A stretch of 64,000 bases of DNA, taken from contig CP170561.1 in assembly GCA_042701975.1 (NCBI GenBank), positions 4,650,001 to 4,714,000 on the forward strand. The letters are read 5' to 3'. The notes under the pieces were generated by a model that was not told where the DNA came from, searched no databases, and saw only the letters and a program-made list of their open reading frames with translations. The position numbers were made by a program, and so were the translations under genes. Below are positions 19,458 to 26,357 of the stretch, one piece after another (within the stretch, counting starts at the first letter, position 1; each line of letters opens with the position of its first letter). Source of the stretch: JAFALK01 sp042701975 (GTDB lineage: Bacteria; Pseudomonadota; Gammaproteobacteria; Burkholderiales; Burkholderiaceae_C).

Positions 19458-19661
19458 TTACAGGCCAGCAAAGGGCAGCATCTGAGCGATGTGACCCATG
19501 TTGGTTTCGTGCACGGCGATGGCGCCACGCAGATGGCGCTTGTTCTTCGTGGTCTTCTTGGTCAGGATGTGGCGCTTGAACGCCTGACCGCGCTTGACGG
19601 TGCCACCCGGACGAACGCGAAAACGCTTTTTCGCGCTGCTCTTGGTCTTCATTTTGGGCAT
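19458..19661 (-). CDS. rpmI: 50S ribosomal protein L35
   Basis: A 67-residue basic ribosomal protein. The opening MPKMKTKSSAKKRFRVRPGG and the interior QAFKRHILTKKTTKNKRHLRG are diagnostic. AAAAGGAG precedes the ATG at 19661 by about 8 nt. A 125-bp spacer separates it from infC, long enough to carry a structured regulatory RNA; a short inverted repeat ACCGG...CCGGT can be seen there, but no firm element was identified. Confidence 0.97.
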   Translation of the reverse strand: MPKMKTKSSAKKRFRVRPGGTVKRGQAFKRHILTKKTTKNKRHLRGAIAVHETNMGHIAQMLPFAGL

Positions 19662-19786
19662 GTTGATGCTCCTTTTAAGTTGTCCCGCAGGCGGTTGCGA
19701 CGCAACGCTTGGGTGCCTGACGGTGACGAATAAGACCGGCTTGATGACCAAACCAAACCGGTCCGAACTGCAAATTCTTCAGTCTC

Positions 19787-20332
19787 TCAGCGCTTCTTGG
19801 GGGCCAGCACCATGATCATCTGGCGCCCCTCGAGCTTGGGCATGTTCTCCACCACGGAGACGTCGGCCAGCTCGTCGCGGATCCGCTCCAGCAGGCGCAT
19901 GCCGATTTCCTGGTGCGTGATTTCGCGGCCGCGGAAGCGCAGCGTCACCTTGCCCTTGTCACCGTCTTCGGCGATGAAGCGGCGCAGATTGCGCATCTTG
20001 ATCAGGTAGTCACCTTCGTCCGTACCCGGGCGGAACTTGACTTCCTTGATCTCGATGATCTTCTGCTTCGACTTGGCTTCAGCCGCGCGCTTTTGCTCCT
20101 GGTACTTGAACTTGCCGTAGTCCATCAGCCGGCAAACCGGCGGAGTGGCGGTGGCAGAGATCTCGACCAGATCCACGTCCAGGTCGCCTGCCATGCGCAG
20201 AGCTTCCTGAATGCTCACGATCCCGATGGGCTCGTTCTCGGGACCATTGAGGCGGACCTCGGGAGCCATGATTTCGCGGTTGAGCCTGTGCTTGCGCTCA
20301 GGAATCGCTCGACGATCAGCAAAAGTAGCGAT
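19787..20332 (-). CDS. infC: Translation initiation factor IF-3, predicted AUC start codon
   Basis: From the AUC at 20332 the product has 181 residues, matching E. coli IF-3 (180). It contains the N-terminal stretch RRAIPERKHRLNREIMAPEVRL that family members need and that would be lost at the first ATG (20269, leaving 160 residues). AAGGA lies 8 nt before the AUC. IF-3 is known to start at AUU or a similar rare codon, which lets IF-3 repress its own synthesis by rejecting non-canonical starts. The two-domain fold is complete: an N-terminal tRNA-discriminating half and a C-terminal 30S-binding half ending MIMVLAPKKR. Confidence 0.93.
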   Translation of the reverse strand: MATFADRRAIPERKHRLNREIMAPEVRLNGPENEPIGIVSIQEALRMAGDLDVDLVEISATATPPVCRLMDYGKFKYQEQKRAAEAKSKQKIIEIKEVKFRPGTDEGDYLIKMRNLRRFIAEDGDKGKVTLRFRGREITHQEIGMRLLERIRDELADVSVVENMPKLEGRQMIMVLAPKKR

Positions 20333-20406
20333 GGTGGAAATCCTTCATCGGGCCTGAAGGCAGACAGACCCCAAAACAAAAGCAAAGCGCGCCCGGTGGG
20401 GCAACC

Positions 20407-22314
20407 TCAGATCTTGTCGGTGACGGCCGCCTGGAGCTTCTGTTGGAAGTCTGCCAGGGCCATCACGCCCAGATCCTGGTTGCCGCGGGCGCGCACCGCA
20501 ACGGCTCCGTTTGCCTTCTCCTTGTCACCCACGACGAGGATGTACGGAACCTTTTGCAAAGAATGCTCGCGGATTTTATACGTGATTTTCTCGTTCCGCA
20601 AATCAGCCTTGGCTCTAACCCCTTGTTTTTGCAGCGAATTCACGATCTGCTGGGCGTAATCGGCCTGGGCATCGGTGATATTGGCCACCACAACCTGCTC
20701 CGGAGCCAGCCAGACCGGCAGTGCGCCGGCGTGCTGTTCGATCAGGATGCCGATGAAACGCTCCAGGCTGCCCACGATGGCGCGGTGCAGCATGATGGGG
20801 CGGTGGCGGGAGCCATCCTCGCCCACGAACTCGGCGTCCAGGCGCTCCGGCATGTTCGGATCGACCTGGATCGTGCCGCACTGCCATTCCCGGCCCAGGG
20901 CGTCCTTGAGCGTGTACTCGATCTTGGGACCGTAGAAGGCGCCCTCGCCCGGCAGGTAGGTGAACGCGCAGCCGGAAGCGCGCAGGCCTTCGGCCAGGGC
21001 GGCCTCGGCCTTGTCCCAGCTCTCTTCCGTGCCGATGCGCTTTTCCGGGCGCGTGGACAGCTTGTAGATGATCTCCGTGAAGCCGAAGTCAGCGTAGACC
21101 TTTTGCAACAGGGTCGTGAAGGCCGTGATCTCGCCCTTGATCATGTCTTCCGTGCAGAAGATGTGGCCGTCGTCTTGCGTGAAGCCGCGCACCCGCATGA
21201 TGCCGTGCAGGCCGCCCGTGGGCTCGTTGCGGTGGCATTGGCCGAACTCACCGAAGCGCAGCGGCAGGTCGCGGTAGCTCTTGATGCCTTGCTTGTAGAT
21301 CAGGATGTGGCCGGGGCAGTTCATCGGCTTGAGCGCGTAGTCGCGCTTTTCCGATTCCGTCACGAACATGTTTTCCTTGTACTTGCCCCAGTGGCCCGTC
21401 GTCTCCCACAAGGACTGGTCCAGCAGCTGCGGGCCCTTGACCTCCAGGTAGCCGTTGTCGCGGTAGACCTGGCGCATGTACTGCTCGACTTCCTGCCAGA
21501 CCGACCAGCCCTTGGGGTGCCAGAACACCACGCCGGGCGCGTGCTCGTCGATGTGGAACAGGTCCAGGTCCTTGCCCAGCTTGCGGTGGTCGCGCTTCTC
21601 GGCTTCCTCCAGCATGACGAGGTACTTCTGCAGATCGTCCTTGGTGGCCCAGGCCGTGCCGTAGATGCGCTGCAGCTGCTCGTTGCGGTGGTCGCCACGC
21701 CAGTAGGCGCCGGCCACCTTCATCAGCTTGAAGTGCTTGAGCTTGCCCGTGCTGGGCACGTGCGGGCCCCGGCAGAGGTCCGTGAACTTGCCTTCGGCGT
21801 AGAGCGAGACGTCCTCGCCGGCCGGGATGCTGGCGATGATCTCGGCCTTGTAGGCCTCACCGAGGCTCTTGAAATAGGCCACGGCCTCGTCGCGCGGCAG
21901 CACCGTGCGCGTCACCTGCTCGTCCAGCTTGGCCAGATCGCCCATCTTCTTCTCGATGGCGGCCAGGTCGTCCGGCGTGAACGGGCGCTTGTAGGAGAAG
22001 TCGTAATAGAAGCCGTTCTCGATGACCGGGCCGATGGTGACCTGGGCCTCGGGGAACAGCTCCTTGACCGCGTAGGCCAGCAGGTGGGCCGTCGAGTGGC
22101 GGATCACGTCCAGGCCGTCGGCGTCCTTGTCGGTGACGATGGCGAGCTGGCTGTCCTTGTCGATCAGGAAGCTGGTGTCCACCACCTTGCCGTCGACCTT
22201 GCCGGCCAGCGCGGCCTTGGCCAGGCCGGCGCCGATGGATGCAGCCACCTGGGCCACCGTGACGGGCGCGTCGAATTCACGCTTGGAGCCGTCGGGGAGT
22301 TGAATCGCGATCAT
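20407..22314 (-). CDS. thrS: Threonine--tRNA ligase
   Basis: A 635-residue class II synthetase (E. coli 642). Domain order: TGS (IAIQLPDGSKREFDAPVTVAQVAASIG), the second editing domain with the HSTAHLLAYAV and HxxxH/C-type zinc-like site, the catalytic core with MNCPGHILIYKQGIKSYRDLPLRFGEFG and the RVRGFTQDDGHIFC motif, and the C-terminal anticodon-binding domain (LPVWLAPEQVVVANI). The ATG at 22314 has AAGGA 8 nt upstream and gives the conserved MIAIxLPDG start. The 5' leader carries a threonine-rich peptide and terminator, described separately. Confidence 0.97.
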   Translation of the reverse strand: MIAIQLPDGSKREFDAPVTVAQVAASIGAGLAKAALAGKVDGKVVDTSFLIDKDSQLAIVTDKDADGLDVIRHSTAHLLAYAVKELFPEAQVTIGPVIENGFYYDFSYKRPFTPDDLAAIEKKMGDLAKLDEQVTRTVLPRDEAVAYFKSLGEAYKAEIIASIPAGEDVSLYAEGKFTDLCRGPHVPSTGKLKHFKLMKVAGAYWRGDHRNEQLQRIYGTAWATKDDLQKYLVMLEEAEKRDHRKLGKDLDLFHIDEHAPGVVFWHPKGWSVWQEVEQYMRQVYRDNGYLEVKGPQLLDQSLWETTGHWGKYKENMFVTESEKRDYALKPMNCPGHILIYKQGIKSYRDLPLRFGEFGQCHRNEPTGGLHGIMRVRGFTQDDGHIFCTEDMIKGEITAFTTLLQKVYADFGFTEIIYKLSTRPEKRIGTEESWDKAEAALAEGLRASGCAFTYLPGEGAFYGPKIEYTLKDALGREWQCGTIQVDPNMPERLDAEFVGEDGSRHRPIMLHRAIVGSLERFIGILIEQHAGALPVWLAPEQVVVANITDAQADYAQQIVNSLQKQGVRAKADLRNEKITYKIREHSLQKVPYILVVGDKEKANGAVAVRARGNQDLGVMALADFQQKLQAAVTDKI

Positions 22315-22340
22315 GGGAAGAATTCCTTGGGACATAAACA

Positions 22341-22366
22341 AAAAGCGCGGCCGATGCCGCGCTTTT
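22341..22366 (-). terminator. Terminator of the thrS attenuator (segments 3:4)
   Basis: On the minus strand AAAAGCGCGGC, loop ATCG, GCCGCGCTTTT, continuing TGTTT: an 11-bp perfect stem with U-tract. It ends about 26 nt before the thrS ATG, leaving no room for a promoter in between, so it must be bypassed to express thrS. Confidence 0.9.
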
Positions 22367-22394
22367 GTCTTGGGGAAAGGATGAGACGTGAGCA

Positions 22395-22403
22395 GGCCGC
22401 GGC
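22395..22403 (-). promoter_or_regulatory. Predicted antiterminator arm (segment 2) of the thrS leader
   Basis: GCCGCGGCC, starting 2 nt after the leader-peptide stop. Its GCCGCG can pair with CGCGGC in the left arm of the terminator (2:3, antiterminator), while its CGCGG can pair with CCGCG in leader codons 5-6 at about 22437-22441 (1:2). The arrangement is that of classical amino-acid attenuators. All pairings were found by eye; folding energies were not computed. Confidence 0.65.
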
Positions 22404-22405
22404 GA

Positions 22406-22453
22406 CTAAACCCGAGTGGGGGTAGTGGTCGTAGTTCGCGGTGTCATAACCAT
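22406..22453 (-). CDS. Threonine-rich leader peptide of thrS
   Basis: A 15-residue peptide, MVMTPRTTTTTPTRV, containing seven threonines with five in a row and using four different Thr codons (ACA, ACT, ACG, ACC). AAAGG lies shortly upstream. It sits between a candidate promoter and the terminator in front of thrS, and the Thr run comes directly after segment 1 of the attenuator. Ribosome stalling there when charged tRNA-Thr is scarce would free segment 2 to form the antiterminator. This is the logic of ThrL/PheL leaders; the gene is too short for standard annotation. Function is inferred from composition and context. Confidence 0.85.
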   Translation of the reverse strand: MVMTPRTTTTTPTRV

Positions 22454-22490
22454 CGTGCCTTTCTCGCCCTTGTAGATTGCAGGAGTCGCG

Positions 22491-22496
22491 ATTCTA
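22491..22496 (-). promoter_or_regulatory. Candidate -10 element for the thrS leader transcript
   Basis: TAGAAT on the minus strand, one base off the sigma-70 -10 consensus, about 38 nt upstream of the leader-peptide ATG. No good -35 is seen at the right distance inside the 3' end of the upstream gene, so support is weak. Confidence 0.35.
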
Positions 22497-22503
22497 CAGT
22501 CCC

Positions 22504-25194
22504 CTACAGCTGCTGGCGCGCGTAGTCCGCTCCGGCGCCCTTGGGGGCCAGCTCGAGATAGGTGCGGTAGGCCTGCTTGGCCTTGTCGCCCTCCCCGTTC
22601 CTGGCCAAGGCATCGCCCAGGTTCAGGTAGGCGATGGCGCGCGACGGGTCGAGCTGGATCGCGTTGGCGAACCAGCGGCCGGCCTCCGCGAACTTCTCCT
22701 GCTTGAAGTAGACAAAGCCCAGGTTGTTGGCCGCCTGCGCGAAATCCGGCCGCAGTTTCAACGCCTCGGTGAAGCCTGCCTCGGCCTCGACGTAACGCTT
22801 TTCCTTGTAGGCCAGCAGCGCGCGGTCGTTGGCCTGCTGCGCGGCCTGGCGAGCGCTCGGCGCCACCAGCGCCACGGTCTTGAGCGTCTGCTCCTTGCCG
22901 GCCAGGTCCAGCACCTTCACGTCGGCCACCTGCGCAGGCCGGCCCGGTGCCCCAGCCTGCACAGCGGGTCCGGCGGCAGCAATTTTGGCGTTGAGCGCGA
23001 TCGCCGCGCCGCCGAGCTGCGAGGTGTCGGCGCTGATGAATTCCTGCTGCGCGGGCAGCTCGAAGACGAAATCCCCGCCCTGCGAGCCCGGCAAGCTGCC
23101 GAAGCCCGGCGTCTGCGCGGAGACGCTCGCCACCGCCGGCGCCACGTAGGCCGCCAGTTCAGTGGCGGTGATCAGCCCGTCGCCGTTCAGATCGGCCTTG
23201 CCCGCCAGGCCTTGCAGCAGCGTCCAGGTGAACACCGAGTGGCCTTCCGGGCCGTCGTCCGCGACCTCCTGGTCGGAGCCCCCGGCCGTGAGCATCTGCC
23301 GCGCCGTGCGCTTGGCGTTGTCGCGCAGGTAGTTTCCGGCGCCGCCACGCGTCAGGCCCAGGCCGCTGTAGCAGGCATCCATCACGAAGAACACATGCTT
23401 GGCCGACAGGCTCTCAGCGATGTTCTGCACCTCGCTCATCGAGATGGCGTCGGTCGGCGTGTCCTTCGGATCGGCGTCGACCGGCACGATGTAGCCCACC
23501 TCGCGACCCGAGGGCAGCTGGCGCGTGGCGCCATGCCCGGCGTAGAAGACGAACAGGCGGTCATTGCGCTGCAGCTTGCCGTCGCCAAAACGCTCGTGGA
23601 AGGTGTTGAGGATGCCGTTGCGCGTGGCCTCCGCGTTCTTCAGCAGGATCACCTTGGAAGCGTCGAAACCCAGCCGCTCGACCAGCGTCTTGCGCACGTC
23701 TTCCGCATCATGCACGGCGTGCTTGAGCTTGGGCCATTTGGTGTAGTCGTCGATGCCAATCACGACGGCATACGAATCCGCATAGCCCGAGGTCACCGGC
23801 TGAGCCCTCGCATTGGCATCACCGGCCTTCACGCTGAAGCCCTGCCCATCCCACGCGGCGAAGCGGTAGCCCTCGGCCACCAGCTTGTCCAGGATCACCG
23901 GCAGGGCCTTCACGGCCTGTGGATGGATGTCGTGGAAGAGCACGATACCCTTGCCTTCCTTGGCGATGGCGCGCAGCACGCGGTCGGCCACCGAGCTGGG
24001 CACCGGGTCGGCCCAGTCCATCGAGTCGATGTTCCACATCACCGAGCGCAGTTGGGCCTGGCCCAGCACCTGCAGGCCTTCGGCGTTGCGGGCGCCATAC
24101 GGGAAACGGAAGATCGGCGCGCGCTGCGCATCCACCGCGCGCAGCAGCGTGTCGGTCTGCAGCACCTCGGCCTTCAACGCGTCGCCGGTCTCTTTGGACA
24201 GCTGCGCGTGGCTGAAGCTGTGGTTGCCCACCGCGTAGCCATCGGCCATCAGCCGCTTGGAGATGGCCGCGTTCGGCCCGAGCTTGGCGGCCTTGCCCTG
24301 CGCATCCACCGTGCCGAGGTTGCGCCCAACTTCGAAGAACGCCCCAGGCACACCGTACTGCTTCAGGATGGCAACCACCTCTTCCGTGTACAACGCGTGC
24401 GGCCCATCGTCGAAGGTCAGCGCAATCGTCTTGGGCGGCAGCGCGTTGCCGAAAATCTCGGCTGGTGTGTCGTCCTTGGGCAGATCCTGCGCGGCGTAGG
24501 GCACGATCACGCCGAACTCCTTGAGCACCTGCTCGCGCGAGATCAGCGCCTGCAGCTTGGCGATGTAGTCGCCCCACTTCTCACGCTTGAGCTCAATGCC
24601 GCGCGTATCGAGGCCGGCGAAGCTGCGGCTGATTTCCTTGTCGTAGTTGCGCTCGATCTCGTCGAGCGCATCGAGGTCCTCGCCGATGCGCTTGTGCAGG
24701 CGGATCACGGCCAGGCTCGAATCGCCGCTCAAGGCCGCGCGCAGGCTGAGCAAAGCCTGACGAAACGCGAGGCGGTCTGCATCGAACAGATCGGGCGCCG
24801 ATTCCACGTAGTCGAGCATGTCCTGCGCAATGGCAAGCCGTCCCGGGCCCTGCCCCACGTCGAGCAGCTTCTGCGCACGCTCGGCCAAGCGCTCCTCGAT
24901 GTTCACCTTGTCGTGAAACAGCGCCTGCCCGACGGCGAGCACCTGGCGTGCCTGCGCAGGGGGCAGGCTTTCGCGGCCATTCGTCAGCACGACGATCTGG
25001 CGCTGGCGCAGCAACAGGCTGCGCAGATCAGCTTGCAGGACGGCGGCTTCGGCATTTGCACGCGTCTCGGGCGGCGCCGATGCCGCGCTCCCTACCCCAG
25101 GACGCTTGAACCACCACGTCGCCGCACCACCTCCGATCAGCACGACCGCAACCAAGCCGGCGGCCAGGATCTTGTTCTTCTTCGAGTTCAACAC
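22504..25194 (-). CDS. Polysaccharide deacetylase-caspase-TPR fusion protein
   Basis: An 896-residue protein from a GTG start at 25194 (GGAGGG about 9 nt upstream). An N-terminal membrane helix (about 9-25) probably leaves the rest in the periplasm. A helical region follows (45-230). The NodB deacetylase domain (about 255-450) has all the usual motifs: TFDDGPH (260-266), His325/His329, RFPYG (363-367) and FHDIH (420-424). The peptidase C14 caspase-like domain (about 473-715) has FYAGHG with His554 and MDACYSG with Cys608, so the dyad is intact; an EF-hand-like DLNGDGLITATE sits at 668-679. TPR repeats (about 785-890) close the protein. It lies 25 bp downstream of the patatin gene. The substrate and protease target are unknown. 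Confidence 0.88.
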   Translation of the reverse strand: MLNSKKNKILAAGLVAVVLIGGGAATWWFKRPGVGSAASAPPETRANAEAAVLQADLRSLLLRQRQIVVLTNGRESLPPAQARQVLAVGQALFHDKVNIEERLAERAQKLLDVGQGPGRLAIAQDMLDYVESAPDLFDADRLAFRQALLSLRAALSGDSSLAVIRLHKRIGEDLDALDEIERNYDKEISRSFAGLDTRGIELKREKWGDYIAKLQALISREQVLKEFGVIVPYAAQDLPKDDTPAEIFGNALPPKTIALTFDDGPHALYTEEVVAILKQYGVPGAFFEVGRNLGTVDAQGKAAKLGPNAAISKRLMADGYAVGNHSFSHAQLSKETGDALKAEVLQTDTLLRAVDAQRAPIFRFPYGARNAEGLQVLGQAQLRSVMWNIDSMDWADPVPSSVADRVLRAIAKEGKGIVLFHDIHPQAVKALPVILDKLVAEGYRFAAWDGQGFSVKAGDANARAQPVTSGYADSYAVVIGIDDYTKWPKLKHAVHDAEDVRKTLVERLGFDASKVILLKNAEATRNGILNTFHERFGDGKLQRNDRLFVFYAGHGATRQLPSGREVGYIVPVDADPKDTPTDAISMSEVQNIAESLSAKHVFFVMDACYSGLGLTRGGAGNYLRDNAKRTARQMLTAGGSDQEVADDGPEGHSVFTWTLLQGLAGKADLNGDGLITATELAAYVAPAVASVSAQTPGFGSLPGSQGGDFVFELPAQQEFISADTSQLGGAAIALNAKIAAAGPAVQAGAPGRPAQVADVKVLDLAGKEQTLKTVALVAPSARQAAQQANDRALLAYKEKRYVEAEAGFTEALKLRPDFAQAANNLGFVYFKQEKFAEAGRWFANAIQLDPSRAIAYLNLGDALARNGEGDKAKQAYRTYLELAPKGAGADYARQQL

Positions 25195-25219
25195 GTGGAC
25201 AGGGCCCTCCCAGGCTCTT

Positions 25220-26323
25220 TCAAAGCGGCAATGCCGCGATCGATGGTTTCGCGCATGCAGCGGCGAATTCGTCGCGCAGGCGCTGCCCTTCCGCCACGGC
25301 GTGCAGCCAGGCCTTGGCCCGGCCTTCGGCATCCAGCCCGTAATGCTTGAAGTCCTGCCGGTCGGGCAGCTTGCCGCGCGGCAGCGTGGCCACCCACGCC
25401 GGGTTGGGCGCCAGCACGATCAGGTTGTCCAGGAAGGCCGTGGCGCCGTGGCGGTGCTTGAGCGCCTTGTCCAGCCAGCCTGGCACCACGCTCTTCTGGA
25501 AGTGCGGGTACAGCACCAAGCCCTCACCGGCTGCGTAGTTCAGGTGCAGGTGGTAGTCGGTGATGCCGCCATCCCAGTAGGCGCCACGCGGCGCACCGGG
25601 GATGTCGTGCACGGCCTGCAGCCAAAAGGGAATCGAGCAGCTGGCCAGGATGCTGGGCAACAGGTTCTCGCGGTTCAGCCCCACTTGGCGGGTGCGGAAA
25701 TCGTTCAGCGGCAGCGGCAGCTTGCCGCGCGGATCGGAGAACACCACCCGCTCCAGCCAGCCGCCCAGCATGCGTCGACTCACAACGTTGGTTCCGAAGG
25801 CGGCCAGATAGCCCAGCGGCGTGCGCAAGCGCCCTTCCCGGCCCAGCAGATGCCGGCCACGCGAGGTGAAGACGTGCAGCCTGTATTGCGGATGCGAGAG
25901 CACCAGATCCTCACGGCCGCCAAACACCTCGTCGAGCTTGGCCGCGAAGCCGCGCGTGACCGTGGCCGCGTCGGGCATGCGGTGGACCTTGGGCACCGGG
26001 TCCGACGGATCGTCGTAGCGCTGATGCGCATACTCGGTCGCAAGGCGGTCGAACTCGGCGTAGACCTCCCTGCTGGAGCGCGTCAGGCAGGCCGTGGCCA
26101 TGCGCCAGGCACCGATCGAAGCGCCCAGCAGGTGCACATCGTGCCTGGCCTGGGGCAACCAGTCGCCGAACAGGTGCTGGTCCAACGCGTTGAGGATCAA
26201 GCCCTTGGGGCCGCCCGCGGCAGCCGGAATGGCATGGACATCAGCGGGCCGGAGGCCGCGCTCTTGCAAGTGCCGGCGCGCGCGCGGGCCGGCGAAGATC
26301 TGCAGGGCTTGCGAGGAAGACAT
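25220..26323 (-). CDS. Patatin-like phospholipase family protein
   Basis: A 367-residue protein with the patatin Ser-Asp dyad. The nucleophile elbow is GASIG (Ser69), the oxyanion-type glycine stretch is AAGGPKG (35-41), and the second catalytic element is DGG (Asp251). Arg/His-rich segments in the middle have no clear assignment. Patatins hydrolyse acyl esters of phospholipids. No signal peptide is seen, so it is probably cytoplasmic or membrane-associated. It lies 34 bp downstream of a TonB receptor gene and 25 bp upstream of the deacetylase-caspase fusion, on the same strand. The distance suggests one transcript; a functional link is not demonstrated. Confidence 0.85.
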   Translation of the reverse strand: MSSSQALQIFAGPRARRHLQERGLRPADVHAIPAAAGGPKGLILNALDQHLFGDWLPQARHDVHLLGASIGAWRMATACLTRSSREVYAEFDRLATEYAHQRYDDPSDPVPKVHRMPDAATVTRGFAAKLDEVFGGREDLVLSHPQYRLHVFTSRGRHLLGREGRLRTPLGYLAAFGTNVVSRRMLGGWLERVVFSDPRGKLPLPLNDFRTRQVGLNRENLLPSILASCSIPFWLQAVHDIPGAPRGAYWDGGITDYHLHLNYAAGEGLVLYPHFQKSVVPGWLDKALKHRHGATAFLDNLIVLAPNPAWVATLPRGKLPDRQDFKHYGLDAEGRAKAWLHAVAEGQRLRDEFAAACAKPSIAALPL

Positions 26324-26357
26324 GGCGCCAGTTTAGGGGCCATGTCTTCAGGCCGAG

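Noticed and set aside
22341..22366. The hairpin before thrS as a simple terminator of the deacetylase-caspase gene
   Set aside because: It lies well over 100 bp downstream of that gene and directly in the thrS leader with no promoter after it; with the Thr peptide the attenuator reading explains more.
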